Assembly (NCBI GenBank): GCA_023667015.1
Contig: JAMPAX010000001.1
Span: 177,186-241,185 of the forward strand
Direction: 5' to 3'
DNA: 64,000 nt
Origin: Muribaculaceae bacterium
GTDB lineage: Bacteria; Bacteroidota; Bacteroidia; Bacteroidales; Muribaculaceae
Under the pieces are notes generated by a model. It did not search any database and was not told the origin of the DNA. It saw only the letters and a program-made list of their open reading frames with translations. Below, piece by piece: positions 26,039 through 34,547 of this stretch. Position numbers and translations under genes: made by a program. Each line of letters starts with the position of its first letter. The stretch's first letter is position 1.

Positions 26039-27304
26039 TTACCGGGCGGGCTTTAGGCGATGGCGCAGAGCCGGGGCCTCTTTGTGGAGGTCGCGCTGCA
26101 ACGAGGCGTTACCGCTTCTGTGCCGGTTTTGACCGGCTATTCCCTTCAGGAATTTGTATTTCAATATGCGATGACAGTGATCGTTGACTATCTCCTTCCT
26201 CAATTCTCCCCTCTCAACGGCGTCACACACTTCGGCTATTGCTCTTTCCGTATTCCGCGGTGCCATTACTATATCGGCACCTGCCCCTATCGCTTCTACG
26301 GAGCTATACCCATCTGCACCATGCATATTTATAGCATCCGTCAGTATCAATCCTCTGAACTTCATTTCCACGCGCAACAGGTCGGTCATTACGATTGGAG
26401 AGAAGGCTGCTGGACGACTCACCGTATCGATTGCCTTCATATATATGTGTCCCACCATTATTGCACTCAAGCCCTCGTCGACATACCGACGAAAGGGAAA
26501 AAGGTCAACACTTCTAACCTCCTCCAGGGATCGGTCTACTATCGCGAGATTCTTATGGCTATCGGCAGATGCAGAGCCGTGGCCGGGAAAATGCTTGGCT
26601 ACGCTTATCAGACCACCATCCTCTATACCGCGAGAATATGCCACTCCGAGCATAGCTACTCGCCCGGGATCACTTCCAAACGACCTGAGGAAATCTACTC
26701 TCCTCCCCTGCTGCGGTAACTTCTGCGGAATAACATCGAGCACCGGTCCCAACACCATATTAATTCCCATCAGTCGACATTCGCGAGCCAACTCACGGCC
26801 GTAATCGTAGAGATCGGCCGTATCAGCCTCACTTTTAATCTGTGAGTTCCATAGGAAATCCGGTGCATCGGCGAAGCGCATTGACAGACCCGTCTCTGCA
26901 TCAACAGCTACAAACATCGGACACGGAGCAAATGCCGACAAAGAATCGGCAATCAAAGCTGCATTCTTCACATTTCCCTTCAACAGGACTATACCGCCAA
27001 CGCCAAGACGATCGGCATAGTCAGAGATGAGAGCCATGGTAGCCTGATCATTGCTGGTGAATACAGCAGGCATGAAAAGCTGTCCCACCCTAAGCTGAAG
27101 AGACATCGTGCGCATGACTGAGTCGGCCCAGTTGTCAGCCTCATGCTCCAAAACAGATAAAGAATCCGCTGATACAACTTGCCGGATAGTATCCTCCCCG
27201 CTATCTCCCTTGCCATTAGATTGACAACATTGGAAACCCACAGCACAAATAAGCGCTGCAAATATCACAACCCGTAGTGATAAGCGGGAAAGAGTCTTTA
27301 CCAT
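26039..27304 (-). CDS. Glycoside hydrolase family 3 protein (beta-N-acetylhexosaminidase-like)
   Basis: A 421-residue protein with a lipoprotein-like N-terminus (hydrophobic run then FQCCQSN). GH3 barrel motifs: GGIVLLKGN, VAVDAETGLSMRF, and the NagZ-like hallmark KHFPGHGSASADSH with its catalytic loop, then LTDAINMHGA. Family knowledge: such enzymes cleave beta-1,4 N-acetylglucosamine linkages in peptidoglycan or chitin-type fragments. It lacks the C-terminal beta-lactamase-like domain fused to related Bacteroides proteins. The start overlaps the end of the 5'-nucleotidase gene by seven bases, so the two form an operon. Probably periplasmic. Confidence 0.85.
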   Translation of the reverse strand: MVKTLSRLSLRVVIFAALICAVGFQCCQSNGKGDSGEDTIRQVVSADSLSVLEHEADNWADSVMRTMSLQLRVGQLFMPAVFTSNDQATMALISDYADRLGVGGIVLLKGNVKNAALIADSLSAFAPCPMFVAVDAETGLSMRFADAPDFLWNSQIKSEADTADLYDYGRELARECRLMGINMVLGPVLDVIPQKLPQQGRRVDFLRSFGSDPGRVAMLGVAYSRGIEDGGLISVAKHFPGHGSASADSHKNLAIVDRSLEEVRSVDLFPFRRYVDEGLSAIMVGHIYMKAIDTVSRPAAFSPIVMTDLLRVEMKFRGLILTDAINMHGADGYSSVEAIGAGADIVMAPRNTERAIAEVCDAVERGELRKEIVNDHCHRILKYKFLKGIAGQNRHRSGNASLQRDLHKEAPALRHRLKPAR

Positions 27305-28881
27305 CGTGCTTCCTTGACAAATCGTCCGTTCATATCCGGAGCGATGGGAATGCCGAGCCTTCCCTGACTCTCAACATATCTCAGAATTGGAATCGACACC
27401 TCTACATCATCACGCCAAACGAGCTTACTCCGGGCGAGCGATACCAGGTCATCATTACCCTCAAAGAGATAATCGATAGTAGCATAGACATACTCCTTGT
27501 AGGGATCCATCTCCTCGCCGTTGATGACTACTCGCAGCAGGTTGCCCTTATCGTCGGTGACTACACGCAGTTCATCACTTATAGCCTCGCCACCCTTCTT
27601 GGCAGCTACAGCCATAGCATCGATGAAATCCTGACCTTTAATCGCGCCTACCACCAGATGGTTAGAGAAAGGGAAAGTTGAAAGAATTTGTCCCTCAGTG
27701 ACATCACCGGCCGGCATATTGTGTCGAATACCACCTACGTTCATCAATCCGAAGTCAATTTCCGGAATAGTCTTGTCAGTCCGTCTCAGAGAGTCGAGAC
27801 GACGAGAAGCATAGAGCTTTGCGAAATCAGCGGCCCAATTGGCATAGCCGCCGTTGCGATCGTCAGAATTTAAGGAAAGAGCAGCCCGGGCAATTACACG
27901 GCCATTTACAGAGTCAACGACATGTCGGTAAGGCACCAAGAAAGATTGCATCTTCTTATTGAATGATGATGCAGGGAACCTATCGGTCACTTCCAATAGC
28001 TGATAGGAATAGTCTGTAGGAACCGATTTTTCAAGCTTATCCAGATCTATCTTGATATATCCGAGATACTTACCATACTTCCCCGTTTGGGTCACCAGCA
28101 CCGGGCGTCCCTCAGCATTATCAACATAGCAAGGGTAGTTACCCTGGTTTCCCGGTCTTATGACCGTATGAGAATGACCACCAATGATTACATCTATATC
28201 TTTGGAAGCCGCTGCGAGTTCATAGTCAGTAGTTTTGCCATTTTCCTTCTTGACTCCGATATGGGTGACGGCTACTACCAGGTCACACTTCTTTTCGTTT
28301 TTCAGGAAAGCAGCTGTAGCATTAGCTGTAGAAATCACGTCCAGAAACTTCATCCCCTCGCGATTCTGCTCGGTGATAAGACTTGAAGGGTCAACATTAA
28401 TACCAAGGAAACCGATTTTCTTACCCCCTACCTTCTTGATAACGTAGGGGTCGAACATACCCTTCAGAGGTGTGTCAGAGAAATCATAATTGGCAGACAA
28501 TCGCTTAGCCCTCACATCCTTCTGATATTTAGCAAGATCCTCAAGACCATTATCAAACTCATGGTTCCCTAAGATGCGGATGTCATATCCGGCCATATTC
28601 ATCAACGGATACTCCACATCGCCTTTGAAGAACTTGAAATATAGAGTACCCTGCACCATATCGCCGGCATCAACGAGAAGGACATTCTTCTCAGCCTTAC
28701 GGACACTGTCAATGAGTGCCTGGCGTTGGAGCACACCCCCGCGACCATCCTGCGGATCGGGGTCAATTAAAGAATGAGTGTCGTTAGTGTGAAGAATCAC
28801 CAGGCTTTCACATAGGGCAGTGAGCGTACCTGTGGCAAAGAAGGCCAGCGAAAGTACGGCTGAAAGTATCGTCTTTTTCAT
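27298..28881 (-). CDS. Bifunctional metallophosphatase / 5'-nucleotidase (UshA-like)
   Basis: A 527-residue protein, start ATG 28881 giving a clear signal peptide (MKKTILSAVLSLAFFATG); a longer frame to 28938 is unlikely. N-terminal dinuclear metallophosphatase domain: HTNDTHSLIDP, GDMVQGT, GNHEFDNG, THIGV, GGHSHT. C-terminal 5'-nucleotidase domain with GLMNVGGIRHN and the substrate stack region. Both halves are in one polypeptide. Family knowledge: a periplasmic enzyme hydrolysing nucleoside 5'-phosphates or UDP-sugars for nucleoside and phosphate salvage. Followed by the GH3 gene with overlap. Confidence 0.92.
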   Translation of the reverse strand: MKKTILSAVLSLAFFATGTLTALCESLVILHTNDTHSLIDPDPQDGRGGVLQRQALIDSVRKAEKNVLLVDAGDMVQGTLYFKFFKGDVEYPLMNMAGYDIRILGNHEFDNGLEDLAKYQKDVRAKRLSANYDFSDTPLKGMFDPYVIKKVGGKKIGFLGINVDPSSLITEQNREGMKFLDVISTANATAAFLKNEKKCDLVVAVTHIGVKKENGKTTDYELAAASKDIDVIIGGHSHTVIRPGNQGNYPCYVDNAEGRPVLVTQTGKYGKYLGYIKIDLDKLEKSVPTDYSYQLLEVTDRFPASSFNKKMQSFLVPYRHVVDSVNGRVIARAALSLNSDDRNGGYANWAADFAKLYASRRLDSLRRTDKTIPEIDFGLMNVGGIRHNMPAGDVTEGQILSTFPFSNHLVVGAIKGQDFIDAMAVAAKKGGEAISDELRVVTDDKGNLLRVVINGEEMDPYKEYVYATIDYLFEGNDDLVSLARSKLVWRDDVEVSIPILRYVESQGRLGIPIAPDMNGRFVKEARW

Positions 28882-28907
28882 AATCCGCTTTGTCTCAATA
28901 AATAAAG

Positions 28908-28963
28908 ATGAGGGTGTGTCATTCATCGTATTCAACATGTCCCGACTGATGATACACCCTCAT
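28908..28963 (-). terminator. Terminator of gpmI
   Basis: On the minus strand GATGAGGGTGTATC-type arms pair over 13 bases (28951-28963 with 28908-28920, one G-U) around a 30-base loop that itself has a GATGAT/ATTCATC extension. A T-rich stretch follows (TCTTTATTTATT). Confidence 0.7.
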
Positions 28964-28974
28964 TAGTATAAAAA

Positions 28975-30483
28975 TTAGGAAATAAGGTTTCTACCTGACA
29001 TGTCGGCAGGCTGTGGAAGACCCATCAGATGCAGCAGAGAGGGGACAACGTCGGCGAGACGTCCATTGGCCACCTTGGCATCCTTTTCAGAACCGACATA
29101 AATAAATGGCACCGGATTCAGCGAATGAGCCGTATTGGGAGTGCCATCCTCATTTACAGCATGGTCGGCATTACCATGGTCGGCAATGATGATAGTTTCA
29201 TACCCATGAGCTTTTGCTGCTTCGACTACATCGTGGACACAAGTATCTACAGTAGCTACAGCCTTCTGAATAGCGGGATATACACCTGTATGGCCCACCA
29301 TATCGCCATTAGCGAAGTTTACAACGATAAAATCATACTTCTCGGAATCTATGGCACCAACAAGCTTTTCAGCCACCTCCGGAGCCGACATCTCCGGCTG
29401 AAGGTCGTATGTAGCCACCTTCGGCGAGGGCACAAGAATACGATCCTCACCCGGGAAGGGCTCCTCACGTCCACCATTGAAGAAGAACGTAACATGCGCA
29501 TACTTCTCAGTCTCAGCAATATGCAGCTGACGGAGATTATTCTTTGAAAGATATTCCGCGATAGTGTCGGGGACATCTTGCTTGGTGAAGAGGATTTTGA
29601 CATTCTTGAAAGAATCGTCGTAGGGAGTCATGCAGAAATACTGCAAGTCGGGAATCGGAGTCATACCATCCTCACCCTTCTGAGTGAGCACTTCTGTGAG
29701 CTCCTTGGCACGGTCATTGCGATAGTTGAAGAAGATAACGACATGACCGGCACCTATTCTGCCATCTACATTCTCGTTGACAATCGGCAAGAGGAACTCA
29801 TCGGTCACATCAGCCGCATAAGACTCCTCCACAGCAGCCACTACATCTGTGGTCTGCTTACCTTCGCCATAGACGAGCATATTGTAAGCCTTCTTCACAC
29901 GCTCCCAGCGGTGGTCGCGATCCATAGCATAGTATCTACCGATGACATCAGCAATCACACCGGCACTCTTCGAGCAGTGGTCGCTAAGCTGTCGCAAGAA
30001 GCCGGCACCGCTACGCGGGTCGGTGTCACGCCCATCCATAAAACAGTGGACAAACACCTTGTCGAGACCATACTCCTTGGCAGTGTCGCAGAGAGCATAC
30101 AGATGGTCGAGTGATGAATGTACACCACCATTGGAAGTAAGGCCCATAAAATGTATAGGCACATTATGGTCGCGAGCATAAGAGAAAGCGGCTACAACTT
30201 CAGAATTCTTCGAGAAAGAGCCGTCAGCGATAGCACGATTAATTTTTACAAGGTCCTGATATACGATTCTTCCGGCACCGATATTAAGGTGGCCCACTTC
30301 AGAATTGCCCATCTGACCATCGGGAAGTCCCACATCCTCACCGCTTGCCTGGAGCTGAGAATGAGGATACTCAGCTACCAGAGAGTCCATATAAGGAGTA
30401 GGCGTATTATAAATGGCATCGTCCTGCTTGTGGTCGCCGATACCGTATCCATCAAGGATTACCAACATTGCTTTTTTACCCAT
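28975..30483 (-). CDS. gpmI: 2,3-bisphosphoglycerate-independent phosphoglycerate mutase
   Basis: A 502-residue protein starting [17 protein letters not shown] at ATG 30483; an extension to 30534 passes through repeat DNA. Alkaline-phosphatase-superfamily metal motifs: DGYG near 10, the phosphoserine site [33 protein letters not shown], and [11 protein letters not shown] plus [10 protein letters not shown] near the end. Family knowledge: it interconverts 3- and 2-phosphoglycerate in glycolysis using two manganese ions. It is a single-gene unit with its own terminator. Confidence 0.97.
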   Translation of the reverse strand: MGKKAMLVILDGYGIGDHKQDDAIYNTPTPYMDSLVAEYPHSQLQASGEDVGLPDGQMGNSEVGHLNIGAGRIVYQDLVKINRAIADGSFSKNSEVVAAFSYARDHNVPIHFMGLTSNGGVHSSLDHLYALCDTAKEYGLDKVFVHCFMDGRDTDPRSGAGFLRQLSDHCSKSAGVIADVIGRYYAMDRDHRWERVKKAYNMLVYGEGKQTTDVVAAVEESYAADVTDEFLLPIVNENVDGRIGAGHVVIFFNYRNDRAKELTEVLTQKGEDGMTPIPDLQYFCMTPYDDSFKNVKILFTKQDVPDTIAEYLSKNNLRQLHIAETEKYAHVTFFFNGGREEPFPGEDRILVPSPKVATYDLQPEMSAPEVAEKLVGAIDSEKYDFIVVNFANGDMVGHTGVYPAIQKAVATVDTCVHDVVEAAKAHGYETIIIADHGNADHAVNEDGTPNTAHSLNPVPFIYVGSEKDAKVANGRLADVVPSLLHLMGLPQPADMSGRNLIS

Positions 30484-30486
30484 AAT

Positions 30487-30525
30487 TATCAGTTGATGAA
30501 AGATGAGTTGATGAATTGATGAATA
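30487..30525. repeat. Degenerate GAGTTGATGA repeats
   Basis: CAGTTGATGAA, GATGAGTTGATGAATTGATGAAT immediately upstream of gpmI, in the same sequence family as the repeat at 551. Confidence 0.5.
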
Positions 30526-30616
30526 GCAAATCATCGGTCATCAGCTCAATATTTTTCAATTTATAATTTTCATTTTATAATATTTCCCGTTTCCTGCTTC
30601 CTATCCCTTGTTTCCT

Positions 30617-30647
30617 AATCAATTTTCGGCAAAGCCGAAAATTGATT
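30617..30647 (-). terminator. Long palindrome with AAA loop after the DUF805 gene
   Basis: A perfect 14-base stem (AATCAATTTTCGGC, AAA, GCCGAAAATTGATT) touching the stop codon of the gene at 30647. It is one of four such AAA-loop palindromes at gene ends in the window. Confidence 0.7.
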
Positions 30648-31939
30648 CACCAGTCATCGTAATCCTCGCCGGAGCCATCAGTCACTTCCTCCACTACTTC
30701 TTCGACTACGGCATAATCCGGTACCTCTTCGGCTACAACCTCTTCAACTACTTCCTCAACGTCCGGAGCCTCTACAGCTTGTGGAGTGACGGAGCTATTG
30801 AAGTCATAATCATCATCGTAATTGTATTCATTGTCGAAGTATTCATAGTCGTGACTGTCATATAGATGGCGAGAAGACTCATGAATCGCATTACCAATAA
30901 TAAAAGCTAAAATTGGGAATACGAACGCACAGACCACTGATGCCCAATCAACGAGCTTAAATTTACTGCCGGTGAAGTCCTCCTCATCGTCCCCACCTCG
31001 GGTGAGCATCAATATTAAAAGCCAAAATGAACCGATATACGGGATAAGAACAATGAAAATCCAAGGCCAGGATTTACCTTGGTCACGCAAACGTCGTATG
31101 GTAAGACCCAAACCGGGTAGGAAAAACGCAATACATAGGACACATAATGCGATATAGGCACCACTGTATATTTCAATAAGGTTTGCACCTCCGGCGAACA
31201 ATGAGGCTATGAATGCAAATAAGCCAAATAGTGCCCCTTCAACCAATAATACAGCAAGATAAGTCAGCCAGTAGTGTTTCTTTGATATTGTACCGCTGAA
31301 GTCCACGTAGTGGCAGAGGAAACTCTTATAGAAATACTTGTATAAGAATCCCTCCTTGTTTTCATTTGTGGACTTTTCGAAATTCCCGGAAGAGGGATAC
31401 TGATCATTGACTACCGGTGGTTGGGGAATCGCCGGAGGGAGTTGTACTGCCGGCGATGGAGTTGGAGCCGAAGTTGGCGTCGTATTAGGATTCGACCGGG
31501 GCATTTCCACTACCGGAGATTGCGGTGCGGGCTGAGGTTCCGGGATTACGTCGGAGATGAAAGTTCTGTCAAACTCAATATTTTGCTGATCGGCAATAAT
31601 CTCCGTCCTTGACATCTCAGCTTGACGCCTTCTGTCTTCTTCAGCTGTGGCTGCGGCCATTCGTCGGCGTTCTGCTTCGGCAGCCAATCGGGCCTGTTCA
31701 GCCTCCTGGCGGCGCTGTTCTTCAGCTCGGCGAATCTCCTCCAAGCGGTCGGCTTCAGCAGCCTCAGCAACGAGACGTTGACGCTCCGCCTCCGCCTTCT
31801 GAGCGGCCTCTTGGAGAAGGCGCTCCTCGCGCTGAGCGAGAGCTTCGGGAGTAATCCATTCTTGACAATACTTGCATCGACTGGCAGCTGCTGCGATTTC
31901 ACGGCCACACACGGGGCATTTTTTCCATCCGGAATTCAT
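30647..31939 (-). CDS. Zinc-ribbon, coiled-coil, DUF805 membrane protein
   Basis: A 430-residue protein with three parts. Residues 1-30 are a zinc ribbon (CPVCGREI...CKYCQEW). Residues about 32-115 are a long Glu/Arg/Ala-rich coiled coil, followed by a Pro-rich stretch (to 185). Residues about 200-365 are a DUF805 membrane domain: FSGTISKKHYW start, three to four transmembrane helices and the typical TIRRLRDQGKSW loop. The C-terminal 65 residues are very acidic (DYEYFDNEYNYDDD, repeated VEEVVEE). Function unknown. The stop is embedded in a palindrome; rplS lies upstream with its terminator between. Confidence 0.8.
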   Translation of the reverse strand: MNSGWKKCPVCGREIAAAASRCKYCQEWITPEALAQREERLLQEAAQKAEAERQRLVAEAAEADRLEEIRRAEEQRRQEAEQARLAAEAERRRMAAATAEEDRRRQAEMSRTEIIADQQNIEFDRTFISDVIPEPQPAPQSPVVEMPRSNPNTTPTSAPTPSPAVQLPPAIPQPPVVNDQYPSSGNFEKSTNENKEGFLYKYFYKSFLCHYVDFSGTISKKHYWLTYLAVLLVEGALFGLFAFIASLFAGGANLIEIYSGAYIALCVLCIAFFLPGLGLTIRRLRDQGKSWPWIFIVLIPYIGSFWLLILMLTRGGDDEEDFTGSKFKLVDWASVVCAFVFPILAFIIGNAIHESSRHLYDSHDYEYFDNEYNYDDDYDFNSSVTPQAVEAPDVEEVVEEVVAEEVPDYAVVEEVVEEVTDGSGEDYDDW

Positions 31940-31959
31940 ATAATTGCTGTTTTAGGAAA

Positions 31960-32001
31960 GAAAAAAGACACAACCAAACCCGCAAAGGCATGGCTGCGTC
32001 T
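31960..32001 (-). terminator. Terminator of rplS
   Basis: On the minus strand AGACGCAGCCA pairs with TGGTTGTGTCT (11 bases, two G-U) and six T follow. It lies just before the DUF805 gene. Confidence 0.75.
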
Positions 32002-32035
32002 CAAATTTTCAGGAATAAGAAGTATTCGCGGGGAA

Positions 32036-32398
32036 TTACTTCTTGACGTCCTTCTTGAGTTCTTTGATACGGGCTTTTTTACCTTTAAGACCACGCAGGT
32101 AGTAAAGCTTGGCGCGGCGCACCTTGCCGTATTTATTGACTGTGATGGATTCGATGAAGGGGGATTCAATAGGGAAGATACGTTCCACACCGATACCATC
32201 GGAGATTTTACGTACAGTGAAGCGTTTTTTGTCTTCATGGCCGTTGATGCGGATTACAACGCCCTTGTACTGCTGGATACGTTCCTTGTTACCCTCTTTG
32301 ATACGATAAGCGACAGTGATAGTGTCGCCGGGGCCAAACTCATCGAATTCTTTCTTCGGGGTGGCAAAAGCCTCCTCTGCAATTTTAATTAAGTCCAT
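32036..32398 (-). CDS. rplS: 50S ribosomal protein L19
   Basis: A 120-residue protein with the L19 signature: [53 protein letters not shown] and [21 protein letters not shown]19 sits at the subunit interface of the ribosome. It stands alone, apart from rpsP/rimM/trmD, with its own promoter and terminator. Confidence 0.97.
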   Translation of the reverse strand: MDLIKIAEEAFATPKKEFDEFGPGDTITVAYRIKEGNKERIQQYKGVVIRINGHEDKKRFTVRKISDGIGVERIFPIESPFIESITVNKYGKVRRAKLYYLRGLKGKKARIKELKKDVKK

Positions 32399-32472
32399 TG
32401 TAATGACGATTTTAAATTAAACCCTGCAATATAGGAAGCATCCATGTCATCCCAGCGATTACAAGGCGACTG

Positions 32473-32503
32473 CAAAATTAATCAAAATCTCCGAACTAAC
32501 AAA
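32473..32503 (-). promoter_or_regulatory. Promoter of rplS
   Basis: On the minus strand TTTG (32500-32503), 19 bases, TAATTTTG (32473-32480). The leader to the ATG at 32398 is about 70 bases. Confidence 0.78.
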
Positions 32504-32530
32504 AGCTTTTCAAAAAAATCCGGAAAAATT

Positions 32531-32880
32531 TCAGACTTTTACCCTGTAAGCTCCGGCATCTGTCCTGAGTACATATATACCTGAGGGTAGTTGCATCTAT
32601 CCGCCCGGCCGGAGTGTTGTGACCTCGCGTCCATCAATTGTATATATCGTTACCGTGGAAGATGTCTCTTCTGCAATTCGAATATTCCCATTAACATTTC
32701 ATAAGGGCTCGATTTCTGAATATCATTGATAAAGAGTAACTCCTCCCTAATAATAAAACTCACATTTATTATCTCCAATACATATTGTGCCCGCCGTCTC
32801 AACCGATTGGCAAACGCCGGCCAATGCTATAACGCATGATGACAGGAGTATTCTAATACTAGAAAATTCAGTTCTCGTTT
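32531..32880 (-). pseudogene. Gutted gene for a secreted protein (signal peptide and C-terminal tail only)
   Basis: No intact gene lies here. Read on the minus strand, about 32780-32880 encodes a signal-peptide-like stretch (SSIRILLSSCVIALAGVC), and 32531-32695 encodes a secretion-tail-like stretch: TVTIYTIDGREVTTLRPGG, an in-frame TAG, then LPSGIYVLRTDAGAYRVKV and a stop. The tail closely parallels the end of the LRR protein at 34548 (VYSMDGRNVATLRPGARL). The middle of the gene is missing. It is best read as a decayed secreted protein with an internal deletion. It fills most of the 500-base gap between rplS and the next gene. Confidence 0.7.
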
Positions 32881-32898
32881 TAAAATCACTTCTTTAAT

Positions 32899-34341
32899 TT
32901 ATTCAACTTTTACCCACTCCAGAATTACGTAATCCCCGGGGTTTAATGTCCAGCCTTTTATCCTCTTTAGCATTGGTCCGACTATTATGTCTCCGGATTT
33001 TACCTTTTTTGCCCCTGCCTCTTTCGACTTCTCTTCCTCCTCTGCTTTGTCCTGCACTTTTCCCGATAGGCCAATCGGTCTGGGGGTCAGCTCAAGCACT
33101 TTATATTTTGTATCAATCCAAAACTGTATGGAACTTTGTTGAAGCGGGTTGCGAGATACGATGACAAAATATTCTCTGACACCATTAGAGATATGGGATA
33201 GAGTCAAATCTCCATGCATCATATTTATTGAGTCGATGGGGGTAAAGGTAATACGATAATCGTTACCTACTATTCTTCCACCCTCCACGGCCCTTACTGA
33301 TAATACGTCACATCCTAAGAATACTCTTGTATAACGTTTTATCTCTGAGTTTATTTTATGTGCGGCATACCAAGCCGGACTTCGATTCCCTTCTGCATCC
33401 ATCAGTGCTGAGAAATTTGTACGAGTAGCCGAGTTGTTTTCCCGGATATAACTCCAGTATACAATTCCCTGTGCCCCATATGCAAGAGCGTTGAAAGCTT
33501 CGAATCGCAGACTTGATTCAGTGGGCGCCGGCATGGCTGTATAGTATTTAGTATTTCCATCGACACCAAGTGACATATGTGCCATACCCATGCAATATGC
33601 CCAGAACGGACGCTTGGACTTCTTGGCTATATAGCAGAAGGTCTCCAGATTATAGAAGAAATTTTTATTTTTAAAGTAGGGATTGCCTTCTTTATTGTAA
33701 TACAGAGGGTAGCTGTCATAGCGCCATACTCCCGGGCGTAGGTAGTCTTGTTCAGCCTGGATAAATTCCTGAGCATGTTTCTCATTTTCAATCTCTCCGG
33801 TCGATGGGTCTCTCTTGGGACTAAGTTGCACCGAATTATAACTGATTAGTCTGTCAGGATCAAGCTCGTGGATACAGTCGACATAATATTTCAATATTTT
33901 GAAATACTTCATAGAAGTTTCGTCCTTAAGATCCCATCCGCCTATGCAACCACTTTCTTTAAACTTATTAACAAATTTACGACATTTCTCCAAATTGTCC
34001 TCCATCTCCTCCGGAGTCGGATTGGTATTGACTATGAGATTACCCTCTCCGTCCACCATTTTTGGCAGTCTGTTGAAGTTTTCACTCGACACCAACACTC
34101 TAAGCCGATAATATTTGCAGAGACGGATATACTCTCTCATTTTACTTTCCTCAGACCTTTTATCATCATAATAATTCATAGGCCACCATCCTAAAGTGTT
34201 GAAACCGCATTCCGATAATTGTTCCATTTCTTCAACCGTTGGAAGTGTTTCCCATGGAAAAGGATTGCTGGCGATAATTGGAATTTCTCCGGGTACGGTA
34301 CTGTTATAGGGCAGATTCCCTTTACTAAAGTCAATTTCCAT
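32899..34341 (-). CDS. Putative TIM-barrel glycosidase-like protein (unrecognised family)
   Basis: A 480-residue protein. It has the feel of a glycosidase-type beta/alpha barrel: ECGFNTLGWWPMNYYDD near 47, IGGWDLKDETS near 140, PFWAYCMGMAHMS near 240, and FEAFNALAYGAQGIVYWSY near 280, followed by a beta-sandwich-like C-terminus. Acidic residues in DLKDE are catalytic candidates (inference). No signal peptide is visible. The protein at 35776 matches its N-terminal part (PGEIPIIAS...ECGFN). It lies in a lower-GC accessory zone. No named family is assigned with confidence. Confidence 0.6.
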   Translation of the reverse strand: MEIDFSKGNLPYNSTVPGEIPIIASNPFPWETLPTVEEMEQLSECGFNTLGWWPMNYYDDKRSEESKMREYIRLCKYYRLRVLVSSENFNRLPKMVDGEGNLIVNTNPTPEEMEDNLEKCRKFVNKFKESGCIGGWDLKDETSMKYFKILKYYVDCIHELDPDRLISYNSVQLSPKRDPSTGEIENEKHAQEFIQAEQDYLRPGVWRYDSYPLYYNKEGNPYFKNKNFFYNLETFCYIAKKSKRPFWAYCMGMAHMSLGVDGNTKYYTAMPAPTESSLRFEAFNALAYGAQGIVYWSYIRENNSATRTNFSALMDAEGNRSPAWYAAHKINSEIKRYTRVFLGCDVLSVRAVEGGRIVGNDYRITFTPIDSINMMHGDLTLSHISNGVREYFVIVSRNPLQQSSIQFWIDTKYKVLELTPRPIGLSGKVQDKAEEEEKSKEAGAKKVKSGDIIVGPMLKRIKGWTLNPGDYVILEWVKVE

Positions 34342-34380
34342 ATACGTTGATGTTTCTATTATTCTGTTATATGCAATTAT

Positions 34381-34436
34381 CTCTAAACTTCAAGTTTCGC
34401 AAGTTGCTTTGCGTCTTGGAAACTTGAAGTTTAGAG
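34381..34436. repeat. Long palindrome, 18-base perfect stem
   Basis: CTCTAAACTTCAAGTTTC (34381-34398) is exactly complementary to 34419-34436, with a 20-base loop. It lies between the LRR gene and the barrel gene and shares the AACTTCAAGTTTC core with the stem-loop after dnaB. Confidence 0.8.
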
Positions 34437-34510
34437 TATAGAGAGCACTGACAATGTTTACGGTTGAAGATTTTGCCCGTCTTCCTCTAACCACTAACCT
34501 TCAAACTCCT

Positions 34511-34541
34511 AACTTTTCGCAAGTTAAAACTTGCGAAAGTT
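34511..34541 (-). terminator. Stem-loop with AAA-type loop after the LRR gene
   Basis: AACTTTTCGCAAGTT pairs with AACTTGCGAAAGTT (one bulged T) around an A-rich loop, a few bases beyond the LRR stop at 34548. Confidence 0.6.
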
Positions 34542-34547
34542 GAATCT

